Counted from the stretch's first letter, positions 8,019 to 17,236 are shown. The stretch: DNA of 48,360 nucleotides from Burkholderiales bacterium (GCA_025354165.1 JANXNI010000004.1:1-48360), one strand, 5' to 3'. The notes: generated by a model not told the origin, from the letters alone. Made by a program: numbers and translations.

Positions 8019-9746
8019 ATGTCTCCACGGAAATTGCTTCTTCAGTTCGCGTCTGTGCTGGCCGTCGTTGTCGTGCTGAACGCTTCGGCGCAGCCAGTGA
8101 CGGTCGTCGAGTATTACAACAAGACGCTCGACGCACACTTCATCACGGGGCGTGCCAGTGAACAATCCGCGCTTGACGGCGTCGCCGATTTTCAGCGCAC
8201 TGGCATGACCTTTCAGGCGACAGCTGTGGCAACCGCTGCGGCCAGCCTGACCAAGATTTGCCGCTTCTATATTTCGGTGGCGACGCCTTACGTTAGCTCT
8301 CATTTTTACGGGCGACAGGGCATCGATTGCGAATCCATTCGCGCGCAAAACCTGGCTGGATTTTCGTGGGAGGACTACGATTTTGCGACGCAACAACCCG
8401 CCGCTGGCGTGTGCCCAGTTGGAACCGTGACGATCTTTCGCGGCTTCCGTGCGGCAGCAAATGGCAAGACGTCCAACCATCGCTATAGCGCGAGTCAGGC
8501 GACCTACGATGCAGCTGTTGCTTCGGGCTATATTGGCGAGGGCGCAGCGTTCTGCGTCACCGCCGCCACTGCTGCGACGCCGACTACCGTCGCAGTGGCC
8601 ACGGCGGTGGGCACGCCGAATGGGACGGCGATCAGCGCGAGTATCGGCCCGTCGGGCGGTACGCTCACCAGCGCCGATGGCAGGCTGACGCTGACCGTTC
8701 CCGCCAACGCGGTGGCAAACAGCACTACCTTGAGCATCCAGCCGATCAGCAACGCGGCGCCGGGTGCCACCGGTAGTGCTTATAGGATGCTGCCCGATGG
8801 GCAGACCTTCGCGGTCCCGGTGAAGCTTTCATTCGCCTACGATGATCAGAGTCTGCGCGGTTCTGATCCCGATGCGTTGGGCGTGGTGTATCAAAACGGC
8901 CAGGGCTTCTGGCGTTCACTTAAAACGGTGCAACGGGATACCGTCAACCACACATTGACGGTATCGACATCGCACTTTAGCGATTGGACGTCGCACCTCA
9001 CGGGGCTTCAGCTTCAGCCCGGTGAGGCCTCCGTTGCGGTGGGCAAGTCCATTGGTTTGTTGCTGGTCAGTTGCAATACATATGAAGTGGGTGAGGATCT
9101 GCAAAGTCTGGCGCTGGCATGTGTGCCGCCATTTTTGACAGCAACCACATCAGGATGGGCGGTGAACGGAGCACCCGGCGGGGTCACCGGGCTCGGTCTG
9201 GTCGCAAAGACGAGCGGCATCAGTGCGACTTACACCGCACCGGCAACGAAACCGTCGCCGAATCGGGTGATAGTGAGCGCCGAACTGGTCGGCGCGGCAA
9301 AGAAGACCATTTTCGCGTCCAACATCACGATTATTGATGATTCATGGTCTGGACGCGCTACCGCCACCACCGAGTTCTTCCGTCAGACGGCGGACATCAA
9401 ATGGACATTGCTGCGCATCAACGGGAATGTCTCGGCCTATCAACCATCGGGAACGGCGAGCGGCGTTGATTTTCATTGTCCAATAACGCCTGCCAGCGCT
9501 CCGATCAGTCCGGGTGATGGAATCCTGATGGTCGACTACAGCACCGACCCGCCCACATGGAGTGGTGCCGGGGCAACGGCGTGGAGCGCCGTTCATGCGT
9601 GTCCAGCGCCGGAAGTTTCATACAGCGATCAGGTTTTCTCCATTTTTTTTGGCAGCGACACGGGAGTCGTCAGTGCGGGTGGCACGACCATTGAGGGTAC
9701 AAATGTGCAGGGCCCGTTGACGATCGTCTGGAAATTCACACGCTAG
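8019..9746 (+). CDS. Secreted protein: N-terminal DUF5648-like module, ZU5-like domain, unknown C-terminus
   Basis: 575 residues from ATG 8019, preceded by AGGGAG at a good distance. The signal peptide ends near ASA-QPV (residues 1-25). Residues about 26-185 form a DUF5648-like module: VEYYNKTLDAHFITGR, RTGMTFQ, SHFYGRQG, FRGFR, NHRYSASQATY, GEGAAFC. It is a divergent version of the module found C-terminally at 1-470, 25931 and 27400, with an insertion around SIRAQNLAGF. Residues about 205-260 (IGPSGGTLTSADGRLTLTVP, then ANAVANSTTLSIQP) resemble a bacterial ZU5 domain. The remaining 260 residues look beta-rich and are not recognised. The N-terminal 170 residues are closely similar to those of the next gene, so the two are a tandem pair. 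Function unknown; envelope or extracellular location is inferred from the signal peptide. Confidence 0.85.
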   Translation: MSPRKLLLQFASVLAVVVVLNASAQPVTVVEYYNKTLDAHFITGRASEQSALDGVADFQRTGMTFQATAVATAAASLTKICRFYISVATPYVSSHFYGRQGIDCESIRAQNLAGFSWEDYDFATQQPAAGVCPVGTVTIFRGFRAAANGKTSNHRYSASQATYDAAVASGYIGEGAAFCVTAATAATPTTVAVATAVGTPNGTAISASIGPSGGTLTSADGRLTLTVPANAVANSTTLSIQPISNAAPGATGSAYRMLPDGQTFAVPVKLSFAYDDQSLRGSDPDALGVVYQNGQGFWRSLKTVQRDTVNHTLTVSTSHFSDWTSHLTGLQLQPGEASVAVGKSIGLLLVSCNTYEVGEDLQSLALACVPPFLTATTSGWAVNGAPGGVTGLGLVAKTSGISATYTAPATKPSPNRVIVSAELVGAAKKTIFASNITIIDDSWSGRATATTEFFRQTADIKWTLLRINGNVSAYQPSGTASGVDFHCPITPASAPISPGDGILMVDYSTDPPTWSGAGATAWSAVHACPAPEVSYSDQVFSIFFGSDTGVVSAGGTTIEGTNVQGPLTIVWKFTR

Positions 9747-9931
9747 CCAGGACGCGCGCAATACCGACAGGCATATTTTGTTGGCCTATTTGTGCCGAAA
9801 ATCTTCGGCAGCGAATCTGAACGTGGGCGACGAGTATTTGACAGACAAAAGCCCCGCCTAAAAAGTAATGGCCCTGTGCCGATATTTCGAATGATGCGTA
9901 GAAATTCTCGCCGTTACCTATTATCCTCGTG

Positions 9932-9955
9932 GCTTCGGCGCTGCGGAGCCGAAGC
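9932..9955. other. Perfect 8-bp stem-loop between the tandem pair
   Basis: GCTTCGGC (9932-9939) pairs exactly with GCCGAAGC (9948-9955) around an 8-base loop, followed by ATTAAAT, which is not a proper U tract. A second small hairpin (CGGCG-CAG-CGCCG) follows near 9973. It could be a weak terminator or mRNA 3' end for the upstream gene. The remaining roughly 180 bp of the 9747-10012 gap shows nothing recognisable. Confidence 0.4.
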
Positions 9956-10012
9956 ATTAAATAACTAAGTCCGGCGCAGCGCCGTCTGCGCTTTTAAATT
10001 CGGGGGTAAATA

Positions 10013-11221
10013 GTGAGTTTCAAAAATCTGCGTGCGCGTGGAGCGCTGGTCGTGGCTGGCGCAATGGCGTTGTGCGCTTTCAACGCGTTGGCGCAAATCG
10101 TAACGGTAGTTGAGTATTACAACAAAACGCTGGATGCCTACTTCGTCACAGGTCGTTCTGGCGAGCAAACAGCGCTTGATGGTGTGGCCGATTTTCAGCG
10201 CACGGGCATGACGTTTCAGGCGACGGCGGTGGCGGGCGCGGCGACCAACCAGACGAAGATTTGCCGCTTCTACATCAGCATTTCGAACCCCTATGTGAGT
10301 TCGCATTTCTATGGTCGCCAAGGCGTCGATTGCGAGAGTATCCGCGCGCAGAATCTGGCGGGGTTCACTTACGAAGACTACGACTTCGCGACGCAGCAAC
10401 CGGCGAGCGGCGTGTGCACGACGGGCACGACGGCGATCTATCGCGGCTTCCGGGCGGCGGCGGGCGGCAAGACGTCGAACCATCGCTACAGTGCGAGTCA
10501 GGCGACGTATAACGCAGCGATTCAGAAGGGCTATGTTGGTGAAGACGTTGCGTTCTGCGCGACCGCGGCGACAGCGGCAACCACGACGTCGCCACCTGCC
10601 GCCTCCGGTGATTGCGGGGCGTACTTTTTCCCCAACAAGAAGCTGACGTTGCAAACGACGTCGAGCACGCTCGGTACTGCCAGTCCCGCGACCACAGCGG
10701 TGCGAACCTATGATTCCACGCCTATCGTCTTTCACGGGCGCACGGTGAGTCAGGTGATTGATACGTCGCCGGGCTCGACCGCGGCCAACATGATTGAGGA
10801 TGGCGGTTCAACCTACTCCGAAATCGGCGCGCGCGGCGTCAGCAGCAGCGGGACCAACGAAACGTATTACACGCCGCCCATCGTTTATCCGAAAGTGATT
10901 GCGGTTGGTCAGCGCATTGATTTCACGCGTTCCATCACGTTTAGCCCGGCCTCGCCCAATGGCACTGGCACACAAACGGGCAGCGTCACGCTGGTCGCCA
11001 AAGAGTCCGTCACGGTGCCGGCGGGCACCTTTACGGCGTGCAAATTCCTGACCGATCAGGTGACGCAGTATCCAAGCGTAGGCTCTAACTCGCACACGGT
11101 GGCGACATCATGGATCGCAATTGATGTGGGTATCGTGCGTTCGGACATCACGGACACGACGACCGTTTCTGGTTTCAACGTGAGCAGTACGTCCCAACTA
11201 TTGGCTACGAAGGTGGAATAG
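10013..11221 (+). CDS. Secreted protein with N-terminal DUF5648-like module, tandem paralogue
   Basis: 402 residues starting at GTG 10013 with CGGGGG about 7 bp upstream. The signal peptide ends ALA-QIV (about residue 28). Residues about 29-185 are closely similar to the same part of the protein at 8019 (VEYYNKTLDAYFVTGR, RTGMTFQATAVA, SHFYGRQGVDCESIRAQNLA, NHRYSASQATY), so the pair arose by duplication. The C-terminal half differs: it begins CGAYFFPNKKLTLQT and includes VTVPAGTFTACKF and SWIAIDVGIVRSD, a beta-sandwich-like pattern reminiscent of DUF3108-type envelope proteins (weak resemblance). The shared N-terminus with swapped C-terminal domains marks the module as mobile between architectures. 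A strong terminator follows directly. Confidence 0.86.
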   Translation: MSFKNLRARGALVVAGAMALCAFNALAQIVTVVEYYNKTLDAYFVTGRSGEQTALDGVADFQRTGMTFQATAVAGAATNQTKICRFYISISNPYVSSHFYGRQGVDCESIRAQNLAGFTYEDYDFATQQPASGVCTTGTTAIYRGFRAAAGGKTSNHRYSASQATYNAAIQKGYVGEDVAFCATAATAATTTSPPAASGDCGAYFFPNKKLTLQTTSSTLGTASPATTAVRTYDSTPIVFHGRTVSQVIDTSPGSTAANMIEDGGSTYSEIGARGVSSSGTNETYYTPPIVYPKVIAVGQRIDFTRSITFSPASPNGTGTQTGSVTLVAKESVTVPAGTFTACKFLTDQVTQYPSVGSNSHTVATSWIAIDVGIVRSDITDTTTVSGFNVSSTSQLLATKVE

Positions 11222-11240
11222 GGCGGGTCTCGTCAGACGT

Positions 11241-11272
11241 AAAAAAGCGCACTACGGTGCGCTTTTTTTTTT
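11241..11272. terminator. Bidirectional rho-independent terminator
   Basis: AAAAAA, then GCGCAC (11247-11252), loop TACG, GTGCGC (11257-11262) and a run of ten T. The A tract on the left makes it work on both strands. It separates the plus-strand gene ending at 11221 from the minus-strand gene ending at 11289. Confidence 0.92.
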
Positions 11273-11288
11273 AGACTCAGAGAGCGGT

Positions 11289-11609
11289 CTATTTGTTGTT
11301 GTTGTCGTGCTTCTGACGATAGATACGGCGGCTTTGCTTGTTCTGCTGACGGTTGATTGCCTTGCGCTCGGCGCGGGTGACTTTGCCGTCGGCCTTGGCG
11401 GCATCTTCCATCCCGGCGACTTTGGCCTGACCTGCTTCCATGCGGACGGCTTCGCGATTGCTCAGACTGCCAGTGGCGATGCCGTTTTGAATGCGTGACT
11501 GCTGATTTGCCTCACGCTGGTCGATTTTGGTGGTATTTGTTTGTGCGCTGACGCCGAAAGCGACGGCGAGGCCGGTCAGTGCGATCAGGGTGCGAAGGGT
11601 TGTTTTCAT
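11289..11609 (-). CDS. Small secreted basic protein of unknown function
   Basis: 106 residues. A clear signal peptide (MKTTLRTLIALTGLAVAFG, cut after VSA) leaves a mature protein of about 84 residues rich in Gln, Asn, Arg and Lys. The segment AAKADGKVTRAERKAINRQQ resembles the acidic loop plus helix of an EF-hand, but only one such loop is visible. The C-terminus is strongly basic (QSRRIYRQKHDNNNK). A Shine-Dalgarno GGAG lies 6 bp before the ATG. Probably periplasmic. I do not recognise a characterised family; similar short proteins are usually labelled hypothetical. The gene converges on the terminator at 11241-11272. Confidence 0.8.
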   Translation of the reverse strand: MKTTLRTLIALTGLAVAFGVSAQTNTTKIDQREANQQSRIQNGIATGSLSNREAVRMEAGQAKVAGMEDAAKADGKVTRAERKAINRQQNKQSRRIYRQKHDNNNK

Positions 11610-11776
11610 GGTGTCTCCAGGGGATTGTTGAACAGTCGGTGTTTTTCTTCGAGGCGTAGCTCGTTGACACTATGTTTAACGGGCCGCATTGGAATGCGCA
11701 GACGGCGTTGGCGCGCTTTTACACGCAGTTACAACCGTCAGCGAACGAGGCCGCTGGAGATTGCAGACTTATAGGC

Positions 11777-11919
11777 GCTCCAATAATTCATTTGTGGGGC
11801 GCATTGCGTCGTCACGCGGTGCTCGCACATTTGCCCAAAGCCCTCACGCATCAAGGCGGAGTGAAGGTTGCTGCGCTCCGGGCTGCTAACACTGTATCCC
11901 AAAAAAGAATTTTTAGAGA
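11777..11919. repeat. Short inverted-repeat element, family B, copy 2
   Basis: About 143 bp, the reverse-complement counterpart of 5355-5488. Matching blocks include ATTCATTTGTGGGGCGCATT, GCGTCGTCACGCGGT and GGTTGCTGCGCTCCGGGC. The right end GAATTTTTAGAGA is well conserved; the left end (GCTCCAATAATTCA) is decayed, at 10 of 14 positions. An extra block of about 11 bases sits in the middle. It lies just past the MFS gene stop (11925). The rest of the 315-bp gap from 11610 to 11924 shows no gene, promoter or terminator that I can support. Confidence 0.72.
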
Positions 11920-11924
11920 TGTCT

Positions 11925-13124
11925 TTATGCGGGTTTGAGCGCATATTGCTGCGCCCACCAGAATGCTGCGACCGCCACTGCGCCGAACAGGCAAAGCACC
12001 CACAAGCCCGCCAGATAGTTGCCGTTGATCGCCCATAGCGCAGCCAGCACGGACGGAGCAGCCGCGCGTGCGATGGCGGTCGGGAAACCGAGCAATCCGT
12101 TTAACGACGCCGCCCGTTCGCGCGACACATAAGTGGCCATCGCGGTGGCTTTGACGATGGTGATCATGCCGTTGGCCATGCCGTAGAGCAGTGCGAAAAA
12201 TATAGCGAACGGCGGCGATTGAAGGCCGAGCGCCAGCACAAATAGCGCTGCGGGCAACAGCGTTGGTATCCAGCGATTGGCCATGTGAATATCGATGCGC
12301 TTTTCGGTGAAATACAGCACCAGTCTTCCGGCCACTTGCAGGATGCCGATGGAAGCGGGAATCGCGATGACCAAGACCTCGGGCAGATTTCGTTCGCGCA
12401 GAATGGGCACCAGATGACCGCCCATCGCGGTTGTGATGCCGGAGAACAAAACGAAGAAGGCGGCGAGCCCCCAGAATGGGAAATGGTGCGTGTATTCAAC
12501 GAGCTTTTTCGCTGACTTGCCTTCGTGATGCGGTTGCGCGGGCGGTTCGCCACGCAGCCAGTACGCATGAATCGGCAGGCAGATGGTGAGGTGCAGCAGG
12601 CCGAGCGCGATCACTGCGTTGCGCCAGCCGAAGGCGCTGATCAGCCACGCGCCGAGTGGAATGAACACGGTGCTGGCGAGGCCGCCCAGAAAGGTAAGCG
12701 TGATGATGGCGCGGCGAAAATCTCGCGGATAGCGACGAATCAACAGCGAGAACGCGGGCTGATACAACACGCCGGACATCGCCGCGCCGAGCGCGATCCA
12801 AGCTGCGTAGAGTTGCCACTGGTTGTGCACGAACGCGAGCGCGACGAAGCTCACGGCCGCGAGCGCCGAGCCCCCGCACATGGCTGCGCGAGCGCGCCCA
12901 CCGTCGATCATGCGGCCGACGGCGATTGAAAGCACGCCTTCAACCAGCAGCGCGAGACTGAACGCCAGTGCGGCGTCGACGCGCGAAAGCGAAAGCTCTT
13001 TCTCGAAATACTGAAGCAGCAGCGAAAATGTGTAGAACAACGTGCCCCAGCTGATGAGCTGGGCGACTGAGAGCCAAAAGACAAAGCCGCGTGGCGGGTG
13101 AGGGTCGGAGGAGTTTGAGTTCAC
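11925..13124 (-). CDS. MFS transporter
   Basis: 399 residues if the start is GTG 13124; the frame is open to a TTG at 13175, but those extra 17 residues are Arg/Pro-rich and precede a second basic N-terminus. No good Shine-Dalgarno precedes either. About twelve hydrophobic segments are visible: the first begins FVFWLSVAQLISWGTLFYTF, with a cytoplasmic loop RYPRDFRRA after the fourth to fifth segments and a central loop around residues 185-200. The loop GRMIDGGRARA resembles the MFS signature between helices 2 and 3. It is an inner-membrane secondary transporter; the substrate is not evident and neighbours give no clue. Confidence 0.85.
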   Translation of the reverse strand: MNSNSSDPHPPRGFVFWLSVAQLISWGTLFYTFSLLLQYFEKELSLSRVDAALAFSLALLVEGVLSIAVGRMIDGGRARAAMCGGSALAAVSFVALAFVHNQWQLYAAWIALGAAMSGVLYQPAFSLLIRRYPRDFRRAIITLTFLGGLASTVFIPLGAWLISAFGWRNAVIALGLLHLTICLPIHAYWLRGEPPAQPHHEGKSAKKLVEYTHHFPFWGLAAFFVLFSGITTAMGGHLVPILRERNLPEVLVIAIPASIGILQVAGRLVLYFTEKRIDIHMANRWIPTLLPAALFVLALGLQSPPFAIFFALLYGMANGMITIVKATAMATYVSRERAASLNGLLGFPTAIARAAAPSVLAALWAINGNYLAGLWVLCLFGAVAVAAFWWAQQYALKPA

Positions 13125-13242
13125 GGATTTACGTGGGGCCCGCCGTGGTAGCCTCGCCGCAGTGAGGCGGGGCAAGGTGACGGTCGCGGCGTTTGTTGTT
13201 GCGGCGTGGGTGGTGGATTTCGATGTGAGCCACCCAGAAATA

Positions 13243-13366
13243 GTATCAGCTTTCGCGTGAATGCCTTATTTCATTGGGGCCGGAGTGAAATATGAAGATA
13301 AGTCGACAATTGCCGATATCGGCCTTTAACCCATGTCTAGCTGTTATTTCACACAAAAGCTGATAC
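13243..13366. repeat. Short inverted-repeat element, family A, copy 1
   Basis: 124 bp bounded by GTATCAGCTTTCGCGTGAA on the left and TTCACACAAAAGCTGATAC on the right, an imperfect terminal inverted repeat of about 19 bp. The interior has TTTCATTGGGG and ATAAGTCGACAATTG, shared with the copy at 37164. It lies upstream of both the MFS gene and the gene at 13376, whose ATG is 10 bp past the element, so it could contribute promoter or leader sequence. It carries no open reading frame. Confidence 0.72.
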
Positions 13367-13375
13367 ACGAAAACG

Positions 13376-14998
13376 ATGGCTAAACCACGGCGAGTTTCGA
13401 TCCTGCTGGATCATCCGCGCAGCCCCTTGCGGTGGATTGTCTTGCTGCCGTTGTTCGTCCTGCTGGCGTGGATTTATCTGCCGGTCACGCGCGGCGATTT
13501 TGTGGCGGACGACTATGTGTTTGTGGCGACGTCGCGCATGGTGAACGCGCCATTGTCCGCGTTCTGGCAGAGTCATTTTTACGAGCCGTACTATTTTCGA
13601 CCGATAGGCGTCTTGTCGTGGTGGTTGGCGACGAGTCTGTTTGGGCTCGATTATGCGTCGCATAGCCTGATTAATTTGATCCTGCACTGCGTCAACGCTG
13701 GATTGTTATTCTGGCTGTTGCGAGCGCTTGCTCTGCGCACAAGCGCCGTCGCTGCTGGGGTTGCGCTTTTTGCGGTAGGGCCGTTTGCGCTCGCCACGAT
13801 CCTCTGGCCGTCCAATCGATTTGATTTGCTGGCGGTTGGATTTCTGCTCGCGCAGGCCATCGCGATGGTGCGGGCGTTGCAGGGGAATGTGTTTGCGTTT
13901 CCGCTTGCCATGCTCGCAGCGCTCGGCGCTTGCTGGAGCAAGGAATCGGCGTACGCGATTTCGACGATGATGTGCTTTGTTGTGCTGGTGGCGAACCATG
14001 TGCCGTGGCGGCGGCGCGGCACGTTGTTTGTGCTGTTGGGCGGCGTCATTAGCGGCGCGTTTTTCTGGCGTCAGCGCATCTTGAGCGATGCCTATGCAAT
14101 CGCCAGCGCCGATCCGGTCGGGCAGGTGATCGACGGCACAAGGGCGATGGCGCTGTCGTTGCCGAAGCTCACCAAGTTGATCGCGGGCGCGTCGATGGTG
14201 CCTTGGTTCGGCTGGGGGCTGCTTGGCGCATGTTTGCTCGCATTGCTTTGGGTGCGGCGCGATGCTGAGGTTTCGCGCGGCTTGATCGGCGGCGCGCTGC
14301 TGGTGTTGCTCGCTGCGGTGGTGGTGCAGACGCCACTCGCAAAGGCGTTCGCACCGATGCTCGACGGCGGCCCGTTCGGTACGATCACGTTTGCCCGTTT
14401 TTACTATGCGCCGTGGGCGGTGTCGTCGGTAGTGGTCGCGCTTGTTCTTGCGCGCGGGCGGATGGGTGGTGTTGCCGCGTTGGGCCTCGTGGCGGCGATG
14501 GTTGCCGCCGGTCTCGCGGCACGTCCGCTCGCTGAGTCGTTCGTTGAGTGGACGCGACAGGAGATCAAGCCGATGTCAGTCGCAGCGACACAATTGGTCG
14601 ACGCCAATAACGAGTCGCCGTGCGTTTATGTGTTGCTGGGTACGCAGGGAAAACAACCGTATTTCCGTATGTTTTCCGACGTGACGGTGAAGGCTCGAAC
14701 CGCATCGCCGGAAAAAACGTGGCGCTGCCAGGTGATGACCGAGAGCACGCCGTGGTTGTTTGCATTTCCGGCGACCGCGAATCCTTTTGAGTTGCCGTTG
14801 CGCACGATCACCAATCCCGACGGCAAGGAGAAGGCCGATTCCGTCTGGAGCAGCATTCGTTATCGTTATCGACTGCCAGCCAGAGATTTGGCGACCCTGC
14901 CGAGCGCACGCTTTTTTGAATGGCGCGATGAGCGGTTTGTTGATGTGACAGAAGAGGTGCGGGCAGGTGCTCGGCAGGTTGTCTCGAAAGATTGGTAG
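13376..14998 (+). CDS. Polytopic membrane protein, GT-C glycosyltransferase-like
   Basis: 540 residues. The first membrane helix (about residues 20-38) is followed by an outside loop with GDFVADDYVF, whose acidic pair occupies the position of the catalytic acid in GT-C enzymes, then FYEPYYFRPIGVLSWWL and HSLINLILHCVNAGLLFWLL. About ten more helices follow to near residue 400. The last 130 residues form a soluble, probably periplasmic domain with several Cys. GT-C enzymes transfer sugars from lipid-linked donors to proteins or glycans on the outer face of the inner membrane. No glycan cluster is nearby, so the acceptor is unknown. Assignment to GT-C is by layout and loop motif only. The stop codon overlaps a parS site. 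Confidence 0.8.
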   Translation: MAKPRRVSILLDHPRSPLRWIVLLPLFVLLAWIYLPVTRGDFVADDYVFVATSRMVNAPLSAFWQSHFYEPYYFRPIGVLSWWLATSLFGLDYASHSLINLILHCVNAGLLFWLLRALALRTSAVAAGVALFAVGPFALATILWPSNRFDLLAVGFLLAQAIAMVRALQGNVFAFPLAMLAALGACWSKESAYAISTMMCFVVLVANHVPWRRRGTLFVLLGGVISGAFFWRQRILSDAYAIASADPVGQVIDGTRAMALSLPKLTKLIAGASMVPWFGWGLLGACLLALLWVRRDAEVSRGLIGGALLVLLAAVVVQTPLAKAFAPMLDGGPFGTITFARFYYAPWAVSSVVVALVLARGRMGGVAALGLVAAMVAAGLAARPLAESFVEWTRQEIKPMSVAATQLVDANNESPCVYVLLGTQGKQPYFRMFSDVTVKARTASPEKTWRCQVMTESTPWLFAFPATANPFELPLRTITNPDGKEKADSVWSSIRYRYRLPARDLATLPSARFFEWRDERFVDVTEEVRAGARQVVSKDW

Positions 14999-15012
14999 TT
15001 TCACGTGAAACA
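14997..15012. promoter_or_regulatory. parS: parS site 1 (ParB-binding centromere)
   Basis: AGTTTCACGTGAAACA contains the complete 14-bp palindrome GTTTCACGTGAAAC and matches the conserved bacterial parS consensus at 15 of 16 positions. It overlaps the TAG stop of the preceding gene. ParB from 19606-20520 is expected to load here. Confidence 0.93.
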
Positions 15013-15189
15013 TTTCGCCGCCATAGGAGCGAACTGGTCGAGCGGAGTAAGCCAAGGTTCGCTACCACCTGTCGGTAGTGCAAGCAAAGACTGGGTGCCG
15101 AATGAGCGAAATGGTCGAATGACCTGGGTCAAAGGTTCGATGGCCCTTGCCGGTAACGCAACCGAATTGGTTTGTTGTTGCGAACGAGG

Positions 15190-15217
15190 TTCGAACCCCC
15201 AAATCCCTCGGTAGAAT
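15190..15217 (+). promoter_or_regulatory. Possible sigma-70 promoter for mnmG
   Basis: TAGAAT at 15212-15217 is a good -10 element. A poor -35 (TTCGAA, 15190-15195) lies 16 bp upstream. The transcript would start near 15224, so parS site 2 would lie in the mnmG leader. Confidence 0.35.
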
Positions 15218-15238
15218 ACGTCCTCCCTTTCTGGCAAA

Positions 15239-15254
15239 CGTTTCACGTGAATCC
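15239..15254. promoter_or_regulatory. parS: parS site 2, one mismatch in the core
   Basis: CGTTTCACGTGAATCC has GTTTCACGTGAATC as core, 13 of 14 matches to the palindrome. It lies 242 bp after site 1 and 21 bp before the mnmG start. Multiple parS sites in this neighbourhood are normal for proteobacteria. Confidence 0.8.
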
Positions 15255-15274
15255 TTTGCCGCAACACCAAAAGA

Positions 15275-17236
15275 ATGTTTTTTCCCGACCGTTTTGATGT
15301 GATCGTCGTCGGCGGCGGCCACGCCGGTAGCGAGGCCGCGCTGGCGGCTGCGCGCGCGGGCGCGAAGACTTTGCTACTCACGCACAGTATCGAAACGCTG
15401 GGTCAGATGAGCTGCAATCCGTCCATCGGCGGCATCGGCAAGGGGCATTTGGTGAAAGAGGTTGATGCGCTCGGCGGCGCAATGGCCATCGCTACGGACG
15501 AAGCGGGCATTCAATTCCGCATTCTGAATTCGTCAAAAGGGCCAGCCGTTCGCGCGACTCGCGCACAGGCGGATCGCGTGATGTACCGCGCGGCGATTCG
15601 TCGACGCATCGAAACTCAACCGAATCTGACGCTGTTTCAGCAGCCGGTTGACGACGTCATGGTGGTCGGCGGTCGAGTGACCGGCGTCAAAACCCAGATG
15701 GGACTGGTCTTCGAGAGCGAAAGTGTCGTGCTCACGGCTGGTACCTTTCTCTCCGGCCTCATCCATATCGGCTTGCAAAACTACACGGCCGGACGCGCCG
15801 GTGATCCGGCGGCGACGACGCTCGGCGCGCGCCTGAAAGAAATGAAGCTGCCTCAAGGCCGCCTGAAAACAGGCACGCCTCCCCGCATCGACGGAAAGAC
15901 GATTGATTATTCAAAGCTCGGCGTGCAGCCGGGCGACGATCCCGCACCGGTATTTAGTTTCATGGGCAACCGCGCGATGCATCCGCGCCAGGTGCCGTGC
16001 TGGATCACGCATACCAATGAGCGGACGCATGAGATTGTGCGTTCGGGGCTGGATCGCAGCCCCATGTTTACGGGCGTGATTGAGGGCGTTGGGCCGCGCT
16101 ATTGTCCGAGTATTGAAGACAAGATACACCGTTTTGCCGACAAAACGAGCCATCAAATTTTCCTCGAACCGGAAGGTTTGACCACGCAGGAAATCTATCC
16201 GGCAGGCATCTCGACGAGCTTGCCGTTCGACATCCAGCTCGCCATGATTCGAAGCATGAACGGGCTAGAAACTGCACATATCCTGCGTCCCGGCTACGCG
16301 ATTGAGTACGATTACTTCGATCCGCGCCAACTCAAACAGACACTGGAAACCAAGTATCTGGACGGTCTGTTCATGGCCGGGCAGATCAATGGCACGACTG
16401 GGTATGAAGAGGCGGCGGCGCAAGGCCTGCTCGCGGGCGTGAACGCGGCGCTCAAAGCCAAGGGCCGAGACGGCTGGTGTCCGCGCCGCGACGAAGCCTA
16501 TCTCGGTGTGCTCGTTGATGACCTGACGACACAAGGTGTGACCGAGCCGTACCGTATGTTCACGAGTCGCGCTGAATACCGATTGCAGTTACGCGAAGAC
16601 AACGCCGATATGCGATTGACGGAGCAGGGCCGTGCGCTCGGGTTGGTCGATGATGCTCGCTGGAAGGCGTTTAACCGCAAGCGCGACGCTGTTTCACGTG
16701 AAACAGAGCGCCTGAAATCGACGTGGGTGAATCCGGCGTTGTTAACGAACGAGCGTGCGACGGGGCTGCTCGGCACGACGATTGAGCGTGAATATAGTCT
16801 GTTTGATCTGTTGCGCCGACCCGGCGTGACGTACTCGGGGATTGACGCGTTGCGCGAAGAATTGAAGCTCAAAGCGAAGAGCGATCTGCTCTCCTCACTC
16901 TCGGCGGCAGAGGGGCAGCCTAGCGGGGTTGACCTTCCCGAAGAAGTTGTTCATCAGATTCACGAACAAGTCGAAATCACCGCCAAATACGCCGGTTACA
17001 TCGATCGCCAGCAGGACGAAATCGACCGCCAGCTTGCCAACGAAAACCTTCGCCTGCCGAACGATCTTGATTATTCCGCCGTGCGCGGTCTGTCGAAGGA
17101 AGTGCAAATCAAACTCACCGCACAGCGCCCCGAAACGCTCGGACAGGCGGGCCGAATCTCTGGCATTACGCCTGCGGCGATATCGCTCTTGCTCGTTCAT
17201 CTCAAGCGCGGACGTCTGGCGGAGAAGGTCGCATGA
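15275..17236 (+). CDS. mnmG: tRNA uridine-5-carboxymethylaminomethyl modification enzyme MnmG (GidA)
   Basis: 653 residues. With MnmE it builds the cmnm5 group on wobble U34 of several tRNAs, using FAD, NADH, methylene-THF and glycine. The N-terminal FAD fold has [17 protein letters not shown] (about residues 10-27). [20 protein letters not shown] and [15 protein letters not shown] carry the two conserved Cys of the family. [16 protein letters not shown] and [18 protein letters not shown] are further family signatures, and the C-terminal helical MnmE- and tRNA-binding domain is complete. The codons for VSRET (near residue 474) contain a perfect parS site. The gene is followed by rsmG, the classic gidA-gidB order near the origin. 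Confidence 0.98.
   Translation: MFFPDRFDVIVVGGGHAGSEAALAAARAGAKTLLLTHSIETLGQMSCNPSIGGIGKGHLVKEVDALGGAMAIATDEAGIQFRILNSSKGPAVRATRAQADRVMYRAAIRRRIETQPNLTLFQQPVDDVMVVGGRVTGVKTQMGLVFESESVVLTAGTFLSGLIHIGLQNYTAGRAGDPAATTLGARLKEMKLPQGRLKTGTPPRIDGKTIDYSKLGVQPGDDPAPVFSFMGNRAMHPRQVPCWITHTNERTHEIVRSGLDRSPMFTGVIEGVGPRYCPSIEDKIHRFADKTSHQIFLEPEGLTTQEIYPAGISTSLPFDIQLAMIRSMNGLETAHILRPGYAIEYDYFDPRQLKQTLETKYLDGLFMAGQINGTTGYEEAAAQGLLAGVNAALKAKGRDGWCPRRDEAYLGVLVDDLTTQGVTEPYRMFTSRAEYRLQLREDNADMRLTEQGRALGLVDDARWKAFNRKRDAVSRETERLKSTWVNPALLTNERATGLLGTTIEREYSLFDLLRRPGVTYSGIDALREELKLKAKSDLLSSLSAAEGQPSGVDLPEEVVHQIHEQVEITAKYAGYIDRQQDEIDRQLANENLRLPNDLDYSAVRGLSKEVQIKLTAQRPETLGQAGRISGITPAAISLLLVHLKRGRLAEKVA
16690..16705. 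promoter_or_regulatory. parS: parS site 3 inside the mnmG coding sequence
   Basis: TGTTTCACGTGAAACA, a perfect 16-bp palindrome identical to the consensus parS. It is read in the mnmG frame as part of AVSRET, so the protein segment is constrained by the DNA site or the reverse. It is about 2.1 kb upstream of parA. Confidence 0.96.

Noticed and set aside
8019-11221. A duplication scar of tex between the pair at 8019 and 10013
   Set aside because: No similarity to the tex 3' end was found in 9747-10012, so this pair lacks the scar seen at the other two loci.
15012-15238. GGTTCGAACCCCC near 15188 looks like a tRNA T-arm
   Set aside because: No matching acceptor, D or anticodon stems could be built around it, so no tRNA is called.
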